Of a stretch of 28,356 nt of DNA, positions 1 to 9,432 are shown in pieces. The notes under the pieces are model-generated. The model was given only the letters and a program-made list of their open reading frames with translations. It had not been told where the DNA came from and ran no database searches. Positions within the stretch are counted from its first letter, which is position 1; each line of letters begins with the position of its first letter. Position numbers and translations under genes: made by a program. This stretch comes from DASYXW01 sp035934405 (GTDB lineage: Bacteria; Acidobacteriota; Terriglobia; UBA7540): positions 1 to 28,356 of the forward strand of contig DASYXW010000039.1 in NCBI GenBank assembly GCA_035934405.1, written 5' to 3'.

Positions 1-274
1 GCCGCCGGCCTTCCGAGAGGTGGAGTGTGGCTCGGTTCAGGTGTTTTCACCTCAAGTCCACCCGCGGGGTTGGCTGGGCGCAGAAAACAAAGCAAGAACA
101 AAAACGCTTGACTCCGCCGCCCCCTTCATAGATGCGCTACCGCGCTCTAGCGGAGGAGCGCAGAACCTTGACATTGGCTACGTTTAATAAGAGACACTTT
201 CGCCGCTTGCCGCATCCCACGCTGGTTCCCTGACGCGTCTCTCCAGGGAATCGGTGCGGGCCAACACCGACCCA
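1..274. other. Gene-free leader region upstream of purL
   Basis: No open frame here resembles a known protein, and I see no tRNA or riboswitch. A small hairpin lies at 39-52 (AGGTG, four T, CACCT). A TTGACA at 168-173 has no matching -10 box at a usual distance. An imperfect GC-rich hairpin spans about 133-162 (TGCGCT paired with AGCGCA). The usable promoter for purL is further right, at 275-303. Confidence 0.4.
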
Positions 275-307
275 CGGACAAGGCTCCTCAACCGATATAT
301 AATCGGT
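275..307 (+). promoter_or_regulatory. purL promoter with overlapping dyad
   Basis: The -35 box CGGACA (275-280) and a consensus -10 box TATAAT (298-303) are 17 bases apart, placing the transcript start near 310 and the purL ATG at 330. The -10 box sits inside a perfect inverted repeat: ACCGAT (291-296), five bases, ATCGGT (302-307). A protein bound there would block RNA polymerase, so this may be an operator. It is not the enterobacterial PurR box. The boxes are seen in the sequence; the regulation is inferred. Confidence 0.55.
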
Positions 308-329
308 CTTACAAACCAGTGACCCGGCG

Positions 330-3173
330 ATGCCGATTCACACCGTCTATACCCTCTCTCAAGATGATGCCGAAGCCCGAGGCTGGCTCGGCTTCTTCCG
401 GCGTCACGGACATGACACTCTCGGCGATCTGGTGATCGAGCGGGTGTACTGGCTCGAAGGCAACATCTGTGTCGAGAGACTCCTTCCCCTGCTGGTGAAT
501 CCTATCTATCAGACTGCGGCCGAGCGTTCTGCTCTCGACCCTGACCGCGGCCCCATCGTGGAAATCGCTTACCAACCTGCCGTGACCGACCCCGAAACGC
601 CATCACTTCTGGCCGGGGCGAGGGCGCTGGGTGAAGAGGGCCTGGAATTCGCGCGGCTCAGCCGGCGCTACCAGTTCATTGGCGTTGACGAGGCGGAAGC
701 GCGCCGGATCGCGTCCCGGTTCCTCTATAACAAGATTGTCGAGTGCATCCGGGAGCCTGGCGAGGCGGTTGGAACTCTGCGTCCGACGGGAACGCCAGAC
801 CCTGTCAGGCCGGTTTCGCTCCTGGGCCTGTCCGATGCGGAACTCGCGGCGCTTTCGAAGGCGCGTTCGTGGTACGCGCCGCTTTCGCAGATGAAGGTGA
901 TCCAGCGGCACGAGGCGGAGCAGGGCCGCTCGCACACCGACGCCGAAATCGAAATCCTTGCGCAGAGCTGGAGCGATCATTGCTACCACACCACGTGGAA
1001 GGGCTTGGGCCTGCTGAAGCGACTGGCAGAGGCCACGGCGCGCATCGCGCACCCGCTTGTGGTTTCGGCATTTAAGGACAACGCCGGCGGCATGGAGTTC
1101 TACGACGATTGGGTGGTCACGGTCAAGGGCGAGACGCACAACTTCCCGAGCTCCATCGCGCCCTTTGGCGGTGTCGCCACCAAGCACGGCGGCGTGATTC
1201 GCGACACGCTGGGTTTCGGCAAAGGCGCGTACCCCATCGGCGGCACCACCATCATGGGAACGATGGACCCAACGCTGCCGGACGGCGTAGTTCCCGCGGG
1301 AGCGCTGCATCCGCAGTTAGTTGTGTCCGAATCGGTGCGCGCCACCTCGTACTACTGCAATCCGATGGGCATCCCTATGATGCACCCGATTTACCGCATC
1401 CATCCGGGATACGCCAAATGCCTGGCGCTTGGTCACTCGGTGGGGCTGGTTCCGAAACAGTACGCGCTGAAGGACGCGCCGCAGCCCGGCGATGTGGCCC
1501 TTCTCATCGGCGGCGAGACGGGTCGCGACGGCATCCACGGCGCGACGGCGAGCTCCACCGGCATGACCGGCGATACGGTCCATAAGGAATCCGCCGCCGT
1601 CCAGATCGGCCATCCCATCACTGAACGCCGCTTCACCACGGCGATTCCCGTTCTGCGCGACGCGGGTTGCATCCGCTCCATCACTGACCTCGGCGCCGGA
1701 GGCATTTCGAGCGCGACGGGCGAAGTGGGAGCGGAGACGGGCGTCTCTCTCAATCTCGATGCCGTGCCGCTGAAGGATCAGAGCCTGACGGCGTGGGAGA
1801 TTCTGCTTTCGGAATCGCAGGAACGCATGCTGATGGTGGTCTCACCGGAGAAGCTTGCCGAAGCGGAGGCGATTCTTGACCGCTACGAGGTGGCGCGAGC
1901 GGTTATCGGACGCTTCACGGATAGGAAGCGGCTGGAAGCGACGTGGCGCGGCGGGAGGGTGGTGAATCTCGACATGTCGTTCCTGTGGGAATGCTGCCCC
2001 ATCGAGCCGATTCCCACTCGCGAGCCCGTCAGAAAGCTCGCGCCGCTCAGCATTCCGGAGCCGGAAACGCCTGAGGAATGGTCGCGCGCCATGCGCGCCG
2101 TGCTTGGGCATTACCACTGCGCGGACCAAAGCGCGGCGGGCGCGCGCTTCGATACCACGGTGCAGGGTAGAACGGTGATCGGCCCGTACGGAGGCAAGAA
2201 CCACCGCATGCCGACGAACGTCTACGTTTCAGCGCCGTTGCGAGGGAAGAATTACGGCCTTATCACGACAATGGCCGTTAACCCGTTCTACGGCGAGATT
2301 GACCCGGCGCAAATGGCGAGGCTGATGGTGATTGAAGCCATTACCAAGGCGGTGGTGGCGGGCGCGGACTACCACGAAATGGTCCTTTGCGACAACTTCT
2401 ACACGCCGCGCGTGCGTCCGGAAGTCGCCTGGGATCTAAAGCAGATGGTCGAGGCGATCGCGGAGCTGTCGGAGCAGATCGGCGTTCCCTTCATCTCCGG
2501 CAAGGACTCGAGCTCGGGCACCTTCGAGGCGGCCGGACAGAGTATTGAGGTACCGCCGACGCTGGCGGTGCTCGCGATGGGCCGCGTGCCGGATGTGAAG
2601 AAGATCGTGACGAAAGAGTTTAAGAGGGCGGGGAACAAGCTGTGGCTGGTGGGTTGCGGCGCCGGCCCGGATGCACTGGGTGGCAGTGTTTACTCCGATA
2701 TCTATGGCCAGCGCGGTGACCGGCTGTTTCATCCCGCCGATGTTGCCACCATGCGAACGGTGTGGGACGCCTTGCTGGAGATGCACCGCGCCAGGTCTTA
2801 TGTCTCCGGTTCGGCCATCGCCGAGGGCGGTCTGGCGTTGCGCTTGTTCGAAGCTTCGCTCGGGTCGGGGTTGGGTGCGGCCGTGGAAGCGTGCCTTGAT
2901 CATACCTGTAAGGGTGTTTCGCGAACCACCCCTACGCCCTCACAGCGCAAGGACAGCGCGTTGTTCGGTGAGCGCATCGGCGCGGCGCTGGTTGAGATGC
3001 CCGGGTTCCCGCCTTCCGGAAATCCGTTTGATCGGGTTTGCATTCGGCAGATTGGTGCAGTGCTGGACCAACCCGTCCTCGAGTTGGTTGAGCAGGGCAA
3101 GGCGGTCTGGCACGAGTCGATCTCCCAACTGGATGACTGCTGGAGCAAGACGTTCCGCGAGGTCCTGGAATGA
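330..3173 (+). CDS. purL: Phosphoribosylformylglycinamidine synthase, PurS-PurL fusion
   Basis: Synthetic subunit of FGAM synthase, the fourth step of de novo purine synthesis: FGAR, glutamine-derived ammonia and ATP give FGAM in the cytoplasm. At 947 residues it is longer than the usual small PurL (about 730-750). The extra N-terminal part, about residues 1-150, looks like two PurS-type halves (VIERVYWLEG; VDEAEARRIASRFLYNKIV), so the separate PurS subunit is probably fused here. The catalytic-histidine motif is WSDHC near residue 215. The usual ETHNHP motif reads ETHNFP, which I take as variation within this clade. Later PurM-like features are GGKNHRMPTN and the SGKDSSSGT loop. The gene overlaps purQ by ATGA, so both chains should be made together. 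No purS is visible nearby. Start chosen at the first ATG behind the promoter, although no clear Shine-Dalgarno is present. Confidence 0.95.
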   Translation: MPIHTVYTLSQDDAEARGWLGFFRRHGHDTLGDLVIERVYWLEGNICVERLLPLLVNPIYQTAAERSALDPDRGPIVEIAYQPAVTDPETPSLLAGARALGEEGLEFARLSRRYQFIGVDEAEARRIASRFLYNKIVECIREPGEAVGTLRPTGTPDPVRPVSLLGLSDAELAALSKARSWYAPLSQMKVIQRHEAEQGRSHTDAEIEILAQSWSDHCYHTTWKGLGLLKRLAEATARIAHPLVVSAFKDNAGGMEFYDDWVVTVKGETHNFPSSIAPFGGVATKHGGVIRDTLGFGKGAYPIGGTTIMGTMDPTLPDGVVPAGALHPQLVVSESVRATSYYCNPMGIPMMHPIYRIHPGYAKCLALGHSVGLVPKQYALKDAPQPGDVALLIGGETGRDGIHGATASSTGMTGDTVHKESAAVQIGHPITERRFTTAIPVLRDAGCIRSITDLGAGGISSATGEVGAETGVSLNLDAVPLKDQSLTAWEILLSESQERMLMVVSPEKLAEAEAILDRYEVARAVIGRFTDRKRLEATWRGGRVVNLDMSFLWECCPIEPIPTREPVRKLAPLSIPEPETPEEWSRAMRAVLGHYHCADQSAAGARFDTTVQGRTVIGPYGGKNHRMPTNVYVSAPLRGKNYGLITTMAVNPFYGEIDPAQMARLMVIEAITKAVVAGADYHEMVLCDNFYTPRVRPEVAWDLKQMVEAIAELSEQIGVPFISGKDSSSGTFEAAGQSIEVPPTLAVLAMGRVPDVKKIVTKEFKRAGNKLWLVGCGAGPDALGGSVYSDIYGQRGDRLFHPADVATMRTVWDALLEMHRARSYVSGSAIAEGGLALRLFEASLGSGLGAAVEACLDHTCKGVSRTTPTPSQRKDSALFGERIGAALVEMPGFPPSGNPFDRVCIRQIGAVLDQPVLELVEQGKAVWHESISQLDDCWSKTFREVLE

Positions 3174-3907
3174 CTCAAGCGACTACCGCGATCCTCTACG
3201 CGCCCGGCACCAACTGCCACGAGGAAACTGCGGCAGCTATCGAGCTGGCCGGGGGCAAGAGCGAGCTCGTCCTGCTGCGCGATCTCCTCGACGGCCGGGC
3301 GGAATTGAATCGGTTTCAGGCGGCGGTGATTCCGGGCGGATTCTCCTATGGCGACCATCTGGGCGCCGGACGTATCTTTGCCACGATGCTGGTGGCCAAG
3401 CTCCGGGACCCGTTGGTGGAGTTTCTGGATTCGGGAAAGCCGCTGCTCGGCGTATGCAATGGGTTTCAAGTATTGAGCGAGGCCGGAATCCTGCCGGGCC
3501 GGACGCCGGGCGCTCGGTCGATGGTCCTGCTCGAGAATCAGTCGTCGCACTTTGAAGACCGCAAGGTGCGCTTGATCGTGTCTGGCCAGAAGTGCATCTG
3601 GACTGATGGCCTCGCGGGCCAGGTGCTCGAGATGCCCACGGCACACGGGGAAGGAAGACCGTTTTTCTGCGCCACCGCTCCCGTCGCCGCGCCACGCGTG
3701 GTATTCCGATACGGTGATTCCACCGGCCGGCCGACCATGCAGCATCCCGCCAATCCCAACGGCGCGCCGGACGCAGTCGCCGGAGTCACGGACGAGAGCG
3801 GCATGGTGCTCGGCCTCATGCCCCACCCGGAACGCGCGGCCTTGCCGGTGCATGACTCGCAGGATGGAAGGAAACTGTTCAGGAATCTTGTTAAGTGGCT
3901 GAAGTGA
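3170..3907 (+). CDS. purQ: Phosphoribosylformylglycinamidine synthase, glutaminase subunit
   Basis: Class I glutamine amidotransferase that releases ammonia from glutamine for PurL. At 245 residues it has the usual PurQ length. The nucleophile elbow is GVCNGFQ with Cys96, and the remaining triad lies in MPHPER (His219, Glu221). PGTNC near the start, GGFSYGD and NPNGAPDAVAGV near the end are typical PurQ signatures. Its ATG overlaps the purL stop (ATGA), so translation is coupled and the two subunits are expected in fixed ratio. No convincing terminator follows; the next gene starts 106 bases later with weak promoter-like bases of its own (TACAAT at 3968-3973). Confidence 0.97.
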   Translation: MTQATTAILYAPGTNCHEETAAAIELAGGKSELVLLRDLLDGRAELNRFQAAVIPGGFSYGDHLGAGRIFATMLVAKLRDPLVEFLDSGKPLLGVCNGFQVLSEAGILPGRTPGARSMVLLENQSSHFEDRKVRLIVSGQKCIWTDGLAGQVLEMPTAHGEGRPFFCATAPVAAPRVVFRYGDSTGRPTMQHPANPNGAPDAVAGVTDESGMVLGLMPHPERAALPVHDSQDGRKLFRNLVKWLK

Positions 3908-4013
3908 ACTCCTCGGTGACACAAGGGCTCTCCCAAAAATATATACGCTAACGATTAATAGCTCGGCTACAATCACAGGAGTTTATCTTGGCCTCTCGGA
4001 AAGGGGCTGACCC

Positions 4014-7000
4014 ATGAAGCCGGGCGCTAGGAAAGCTGGCGGTATCCGAAATGGTTCGGGGCGTGCATTGTCGGCCCCTAAACAGATTCATGGCTTCGGC
4101 TGGAGCTATCTGCTGGTGTTTGTCGTCGGGGCGGGCATCATTGCCGCCTTGACCGGCTATCACCTCGGCCGCGAGTATCGCAACACCCGACGGTATTGGG
4201 AAGCCCGGCTTTCGGTGCTGGCCGACGATCGGGTGTGGCTGGTTACGAAGTATCTGGACGACCGGCGCGAGGACGCGCAGCTCCTCGCCGCCCTTCCGAC
4301 CTTCCGAACCTGGCTCTCCTTGATCGCGAAGAACGCGCAACCCACCGTCCCTCCGTCGCACCATTCCTTCACTGACTTTCTGGCGGCGTTCAACTCCGTC
4401 CACCACTACCCTGGCGTCTACATTCTCGATCCAGCCGGGAACATTTTGGCCGGATCGCCCGGAGCCGCCCCCCTCGATGCGGAGGGAAGCGCGACCTGCC
4501 GTCGCGCCGCGGTTGAGGGAGTGTCCCTGGTTTCCCTCTCCAGCGGCAGGGCGGCGGCTCGCCTGTTGACCTTTGTAGCGCCGATCTTCGCGGAAGGCGC
4601 GACCCAGGCGTCTCGGAGTGTCGTCGGTGTGGCCGCCATCCTTGATGACCCATCCGTCTCGCTCATTCCCGCCCTCAGCGCCGAAGCGGTTCCCACCCGC
4701 ACGGGCGAGACGCTGCTCGTGCGGCGCGAGGGAGGGAGGATCGTATACCTATCACCTCTGCGCCAGGGGACAGCGAGCCCATTTGGCTTCCCGGATCTCG
4801 CCGCGGTCATTGCCGTTGAGGGGCGAGAGACATGGGGAGAGCTTGTGGACTACCGCGGCGTCCAAGTGCTGGCGGCCACGCGCCCGCTGCCCCTTGTCGG
4901 TTGGGGGTTGATTTCGAAGATCGACCGCGACGAAGCGCTCGCCGACTTTTACCGGACGGCGCGGCTAGAGGGGTTCGCGGCCGGACTCGTGGTCCTGGCT
5001 CTGGGCGGCATCCTGGTCGCCTACCGCCGGCGGCAGGCGGCGAGTTCCCTGGAGGAGAGAATCGCGCACCAGCAGGACGTGCTGAATGAAAGGCACTATG
5101 CGCAGGAGATCGTGGATAGCATCCCGGCGTGGCTCCTGGTGTTGAGCGCCGACCTTCGTATTCTTTCCGCCAATCGCTCGTTTCTCGAGCACTTCAAGCT
5201 TCGGCGCGAGGAAGTGGAAGGGCGCCCCTTGCAGGAGATCCTGCGCACCGAAGCGCTGCCTCATCGGGTGAGTGAAGCGGTACACGGCCGGGTGACGTCT
5301 CAAGACGTGCTGCTCGATGTCACTGTTGCGGGGCACGAAGAAAAACGTCCAGCGCGAATTACTCTGGCCGACCTCGTTCGCATGGCTGAAGGCGCGGCAC
5401 AGGTGCTCCTGGTGGTGGAGGACTTGACGGAAAGCGAGCGCCTGCGAGGGGCCGCTGAGCAGTCCGAGCAACGCTTGCGGGACATGGTTGAGAGTTTGGA
5501 TGCCATCGTGTGGGAGGCGGATCCGGCAACGTGGCAGTTCTCGTTCGTCAGCCGGCGCGCCGAAGAAATTCTCGGGTACCCAGTTGAGCAGTGGCTGACC
5601 GAACCGGGTTTCTGGGTGAACCACATCCATCCTGACGATCGGGACTGGGCGTCTGCCCTGTGCCAGGAAAGCAGCGCTCACGGCAAGGACCACCGTTTTG
5701 AGTACCGGGCCCTCGTCGCTGACGGGCGTGTTATCTGGCTGCGTGATATCGTCCGTGTGGTTGTGGACGAAGAAGGCATACCCCGGCAGCTTCGCGGCCT
5801 CATGGTGGACGTGACGGAACGTAAGGAGCATGAGGAGGCGCTGCAGGCGAGCGAAGATCGTTACCGCGACTTGGTGGAGCACAGCCGGGATCTGATTGGC
5901 ACCCATGACCTCGAGGGCATGATCCTCAGCGCCAACCCGGCGGTGGCGCGCCGCGCCGGATACCAGGGCGCTCAAGAGCTGGTGGGGCGGAACGTAACGG
6001 ATTTTCTGCCGGCCGCTGTTCGCCACGAGTTTCAGGACTATCTGCGGGCGATCGTCCGCGACGGCCGGGCGCGCGGTCTGATGAGGGTCGAGACGCCTCA
6101 GGGCGAGAGAATCATCGAGTACGACAATTCGCTCCGAACCGAAGGGCTGGAAAGGCCGATCGTGCGTTGCCTGGGCCATGATGTCACGGACAGCGTCCGC
6201 GCGCAGTCGGCGCTACGGGCCTCGGAGGAGCGTTATCGCCTGCTCTTTGAGCGCAACCTGGCCGGCGTCTACCGCTCGACGTTGGACGGCCGCATTTTCG
6301 AGTGCAACGATTCTTTCGCTCGAATCCTGGGCTATGCCTCCCGGTCCGAGCTTCTGGCGCGGCCCGCCTGGGACCTTTACGCCAGCGCCGAGGATCGGGA
6401 GACATTCGTGGAAGCACTGCAGGCGCACAAGCGCCTGACCAACTTTGAATGCCGCCTGCGGCGAAAGGACTCGACCGCGGTTTGGGTGCTGGAAAACGCC
6501 ACATTGATCGAAGAGAAGGACGGATCGGCAGTTATCGAGGGCACGCTCATCGATATCACGGACCACAAGAGAACCGAAGAGACGCTGCGAATCGGTGAGG
6601 AACGCTTTCGAGCTCAGTACAAGAGCCTTCCCGTCCCCACCTTCTCGTGGCAACGAGTGGACGATGACTTTGTGCTCGTCGAGCATAACGACGCCGCAGT
6701 GGAGTTCACGCGCGGTGATATCGCCTCGCTCATCGGGCGCAAGGCGACGGAAGTGTACCGGGATAGTCCTGAGATTGTCTCCGACCTCTCTCGATGCCTC
6801 TTTGAGAAGACTCCCGTCAAGCGCTCCATGGTGTACCGGCTCCGCTCGACTGGCGAAACGAAGCTGCTTGACGTGACCTATTCTTTTGTTCCGCCGGACC
6901 TGGTGATGGTGCACGCACAAGACGCGGCGCAAGGCAAACGGGCGGCCGACGCGCTGCACGATGCTGAGAGAAGATTCCGCCCCCTGGGGCGGCAGGCGCC

Positions 7001-7418
7001 GGCGGTGGTCTATTTGTGCCGCAACGATGCCCGATACCGCATGCTGTATATCACCGACTCGGTGGAGAGATTGACCGGCTATTCCCAAGAAGACTTCCTG
7101 GAAGACAAAATCAGCTTTGTTGAGCTCTATCATCCTTCCGATCTGCCGCGGATCCAAAGCGAAGTGCAGCGCGCCCTGGCGGAACGCCGGCCGTTTCACG
7201 CCTCTTACCGGCTCCAGCACAGGTCGGGAGAATGGCTCCTGGTGGACGAGCTTGCGGTCGGGATCCGCGAGGGCGGCGAGGTGGCTTACTGGGAAGGCAT
7301 CCTGAGTGACGCAAGCGGAGAGGGATGGCCGGAGGTCGAGATCGAGAACGCGGGCAGCGCCAAGCGCCCAGGCGCCGGGAAGCAGAGTCGCGAGAATCCT
7401 CATCACATCTCCAGCTAA
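4014..7418 (+). CDS. Membrane sensor with six PAS domains and no output domain
   Basis: A 1134-residue protein. A membrane segment at about 30-49 and another at about 320-338 enclose a roughly 270-residue extracytoplasmic part that looks like a Cache/CHASE-type sensor. Behind it I count six PAS domains starting near residues 361, 486, 614, 738, 861 and 990. They are joined by the usual PAC endings (VDVTERKEHEEAL, GHDVTDSVRAQSAL, IDITDHKRTEETL) and short helical linkers. The chain ends about 25 residues after the last PAS with no HisKA, HATPase, GGDEF, EAL, HTH or phosphatase domain. The stop overlaps the convergent pilD end by four bases, so no hidden kinase part lies directly downstream in any frame. 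It may work by pairing with a separate kinase, or be a truncated kinase. An AAAGGGG lies about 9 bases before the ATG. Confidence 0.85.
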   Translation: MKPGARKAGGIRNGSGRALSAPKQIHGFGWSYLLVFVVGAGIIAALTGYHLGREYRNTRRYWEARLSVLADDRVWLVTKYLDDRREDAQLLAALPTFRTWLSLIAKNAQPTVPPSHHSFTDFLAAFNSVHHYPGVYILDPAGNILAGSPGAAPLDAEGSATCRRAAVEGVSLVSLSSGRAAARLLTFVAPIFAEGATQASRSVVGVAAILDDPSVSLIPALSAEAVPTRTGETLLVRREGGRIVYLSPLRQGTASPFGFPDLAAVIAVEGRETWGELVDYRGVQVLAATRPLPLVGWGLISKIDRDEALADFYRTARLEGFAAGLVVLALGGILVAYRRRQAASSLEERIAHQQDVLNERHYAQEIVDSIPAWLLVLSADLRILSANRSFLEHFKLRREEVEGRPLQEILRTEALPHRVSEAVHGRVTSQDVLLDVTVAGHEEKRPARITLADLVRMAEGAAQVLLVVEDLTESERLRGAAEQSEQRLRDMVESLDAIVWEADPATWQFSFVSRRAEEILGYPVEQWLTEPGFWVNHIHPDDRDWASALCQESSAHGKDHRFEYRALVADGRVIWLRDIVRVVVDEEGIPRQLRGLMVDVTERKEHEEALQASEDRYRDLVEHSRDLIGTHDLEGMILSANPAVARRAGYQGAQELVGRNVTDFLPAAVRHEFQDYLRAIVRDGRARGLMRVETPQGERIIEYDNSLRTEGLERPIVRCLGHDVTDSVRAQSALRASEERYRLLFERNLAGVYRSTLDGRIFECNDSFARILGYASRSELLARPAWDLYASAEDRETFVEALQAHKRLTNFECRLRRKDSTAVWVLENATLIEEKDGSAVIEGTLIDITDHKRTEETLRIGEERFRAQYKSLPVPTFSWQRVDDDFVLVEHNDAAVEFTRGDIASLIGRKATEVYRDSPEIVSDLSRCLFEKTPVKRSMVYRLRSTGETKLLDVTYSFVPPDLVMVHAQDAAQGKRAADALHDAERRFRPLGRQAPAVVYLCRNDARYRMLYITDSVERLTGYSQEDFLEDKISFVELYHPSDLPRIQSEVQRALAERRPFHASYRLQHRSGEWLLVDELAVGIREGGEVAYWEGILSDASGEGWPEVEIENAGSAKRPGAGKQSRENPHHISS

Positions 7419-8248
7419 GGCCCCAGGCCCGACCAGCGCAGGTAGGCAGCGAGCAGCTCGTTGCCCCGCAAGCTCGCGTAAATCGCCGCAGCGCCGAGGA
7501 AACTCCCGTAAGGCCAGGGGTACCTGCCGCGGAAACGCGGGCTCGTGCCATACAGCGCCAGGGCAACCACGATTCCGAGCAGCGAGCCGAGGAGAATCGT
7601 CAACAGGGTGAGTGGCGCTCCCAGAAAAGCGCCCACCATCAGCATCAGCATGACGTCCCCGAAGCCAAGCCCCTCCACGTGGCGAATCCGGTAGAAGGCC
7701 TCTCCGACGATGTAAAAGAGCCCGCCGCCGACAAGCGCGCCTCCGAGCGCGCCAAGCAATGAAGAGAGAGGCATGGCGAGTGTGATGTTCGCGCGGCTGA
7801 GCATCCATGCGAACGGCTGGTCGTTGACTTGGACCACAAGACTGAAGAAAAGGCCGAGGGCGATGCCGGGGAGCGTCACGGCGTGAGGCAGCCGGCGGTC
7901 ATTGAGGTCGGTAAAAATCAAGACCAGCAGCAACATGATGAAGGCTGCCGCCTTGACGAATCCGAGAGTGGGTCCAAACTCGCGGAACGCCAGCACGAAC
8001 AAGGCCGCGGTCAGCGATTCCACCAGCGGGTAAACCGGCGAAATCGGCTGCCGGCAGAACGCGCATCGGCCGCGCAGGGCGAGGTAACTCGCCAGTGGAA
8101 TGTTGTGATACCAGGCAATCGGACGGTCGCACCGGGGGCAGTGAGAGCGGGGTGTGATGATGGATTCCCGCCGGGGCAAACGCACGATGCAGACGTTAAG
8201 AAAGCTTCCGAGAGCGAGCCCGAACAGCGCGATGAAGACATCATTCAT
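7415..8248 (-). CDS. pilD: Prepilin peptidase / N-methyltransferase (A24 family)
   Basis: Membrane aspartyl protease that cleaves the leader of type IV prepilins or type II secretion pseudopilins and methylates the new N-terminus. The 277-residue protein has the N-terminal cytoplasmic zinc domain with cysteine pairs CPRC (37, 40) and CAFC (62, 65). A block of membrane segments follows, with both catalytic aspartates: Asp114 in FTDLNDRRLP and Asp198 in GLGFGDVM (GxGD motif). The usual IPD/IPN after the first aspartate reads LPH. No pilin or secretion genes are adjacent, so it probably serves systems encoded elsewhere. It converges with the PAS protein gene, overlapping by four bases. Confidence 0.95.
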   Translation of the reverse strand: MNDVFIALFGLALGSFLNVCIVRLPRRESIITPRSHCPRCDRPIAWYHNIPLASYLALRGRCAFCRQPISPVYPLVESLTAALFVLAFREFGPTLGFVKAAAFIMLLLVLIFTDLNDRRLPHAVTLPGIALGLFFSLVVQVNDQPFAWMLSRANITLAMPLSSLLGALGGALVGGGLFYIVGEAFYRIRHVEGLGFGDVMLMLMVGAFLGAPLTLLTILLGSLLGIVVALALYGTSPRFRGRYPWPYGSFLGAAAIYASLRGNELLAAYLRWSGLGP

Positions 8249-8322
8249 CGAGAGCGTCCTGCATCAACGATCACGGCGTCTCAAGATTGTCGATTTCGTC
8301 GAGCAGCGCTCGACGTTAGAAC

Positions 8323-9432
8323 TCACGTTGCCAACAGTTCTTCATAGACGTTACAGGTTTCTTCCGCCGCCCGGCGCCAGGTGAACTGGCGCGCTCGCGC
8401 CAGCCCTCGCGTGACCAGGGTCTCCCGGAGGCGCGTGGCCTCTACGGCGCGCATCACCTGTTGAGCCATCGCGTCGGGATCCTGCGGGTCCACATAGAGC
8501 GCTGCGTCGCCGCCCAGCTCGGGCAGCGATGAGACGTTCGATATGACCACCGGCAGGCCGTGGCTCATTGCTTCCAGCACCGGAAACCCAAACCCTTCGC
8601 CGAACGAAGGGAACAGCAGCACGCTTGCCGCTTCGTACAGCTCGGGTAGGCGCTCCGCCGGAACGTATCCGAGGCGGACGACCCGCGATTCCAGACGCTC
8701 CTGGCGGATGAAGTCGTCCACCGCTTCGCTGCCGTAACCGTTCGCCCCCGCCAGCACCAGCTTGTATCGCGGCGGCAACAGGCTCACGGCGCGGACGGCG
8801 TTCAGCGTGTTCTTGCGCACTTGAATCGCTCCGACGCTCAACACCATTTCGTTGCCGGGGCCAACTCTGTCCGCTCTGAGCCTCACCCGCTCCCCGACGC
8901 TCAACGTGAGCTGCGGCGCATCGACTCCCGCCGGGATTACGCGGATTCGATCTCGCGGCACGCCGCACAACTCCACCAGGCGGTCCGCGGTGTGCTGTGA
9001 CAATGTAATCGTGCGGGCGGCGCGCGCCACCGCTTCGATGAGGAGCGTGGAAAACTTTTTTCGGAAGTCGGGCGCCCAGTAACTTTGGTCGGTGAGCGTG
9101 AGCACATCGAAGACCGTGACGACCTCTCGCTCGAAATGAAAAGCGGGCGGGCGCTGGTTCAGGCTGTGAAAAAGCTTCGCCTGCCAGGGCAGCCAGAACG
9201 TGAACGGTTCCTGGAAGAGCCGAGTGGAGAAGGTGGGGCAGGGAGCAGCGTGGGAGTTGCCGGGGCGCAGAAAGTGCCGCCGCCGGCCGAATCTTGACAC
9301 GCGGTAGCAAAGCAGGAATCGGTGACTCCGCTGGAGCGCGGCCAGTCCCGCGATGAGGCCACGGCAGTAGGCGGTGACGCCCGTAGGCTCGTGATCGAGG
9401 GTGTAGGTGGCGTCCAACGCTATTGTTGCCAT
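8323..9432 (-). CDS. GT4-family glycosyltransferase
   Basis: Retaining nucleotide-sugar glycosyltransferase of GT-B fold, likely acting on a polysaccharide or lipopolysaccharide; donor and acceptor cannot be read from the sequence. 369 residues from the chosen start MATIALDATY. A longer frame opens at 9504, but its first 24 residues look unlike protein and an AGGA lies about 9 bases before 9432. The N-terminal half has the acceptor-side motif PTGVTAYCRGL. The C-terminal half has SVGAIQVRKN and the EX7E motif in SFGEGFGFPVLEAMSHG, followed by PVVISNVSSLPE. It ends about 75 bases from the pilD start. Same strand as the other glycosyltransferases, but separated from them by about 580 bases. Confidence 0.92.
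   Translation of the reverse strand: MATIALDATYTLDHEPTGVTAYCRGLIAGLAALQRSHRFLLCYRVSRFGRRRHFLRPGNSHAAPCPTFSTRLFQEPFTFWLPWQAKLFHSLNQRPPAFHFEREVVTVFDVLTLTDQSYWAPDFRKKFSTLLIEAVARAARTITLSQHTADRLVELCGVPRDRIRVIPAGVDAPQLTLSVGERVRLRADRVGPGNEMVLSVGAIQVRKNTLNAVRAVSLLPPRYKLVLAGANGYGSEAVDDFIRQERLESRVVRLGYVPAERLPELYEAASVLLFPSFGEGFGFPVLEAMSHGLPVVISNVSSLPELGGDAALYVDPQDPDAMAQQVMRAVEATRLRETLVTRGLARARQFTWRRAAEETCNVYEELLAT

Noticed and set aside
168..196. TTGACA as the -35 of a purL promoter
   Set aside because: No -10-like hexamer at 15-19 bases; the 275-303 pair is far better placed.
6213..7808. A 531-residue minus-strand open frame between the PAS protein and pilD genes
   Set aside because: It overlaps both real genes out of frame and shows no recognisable domain.
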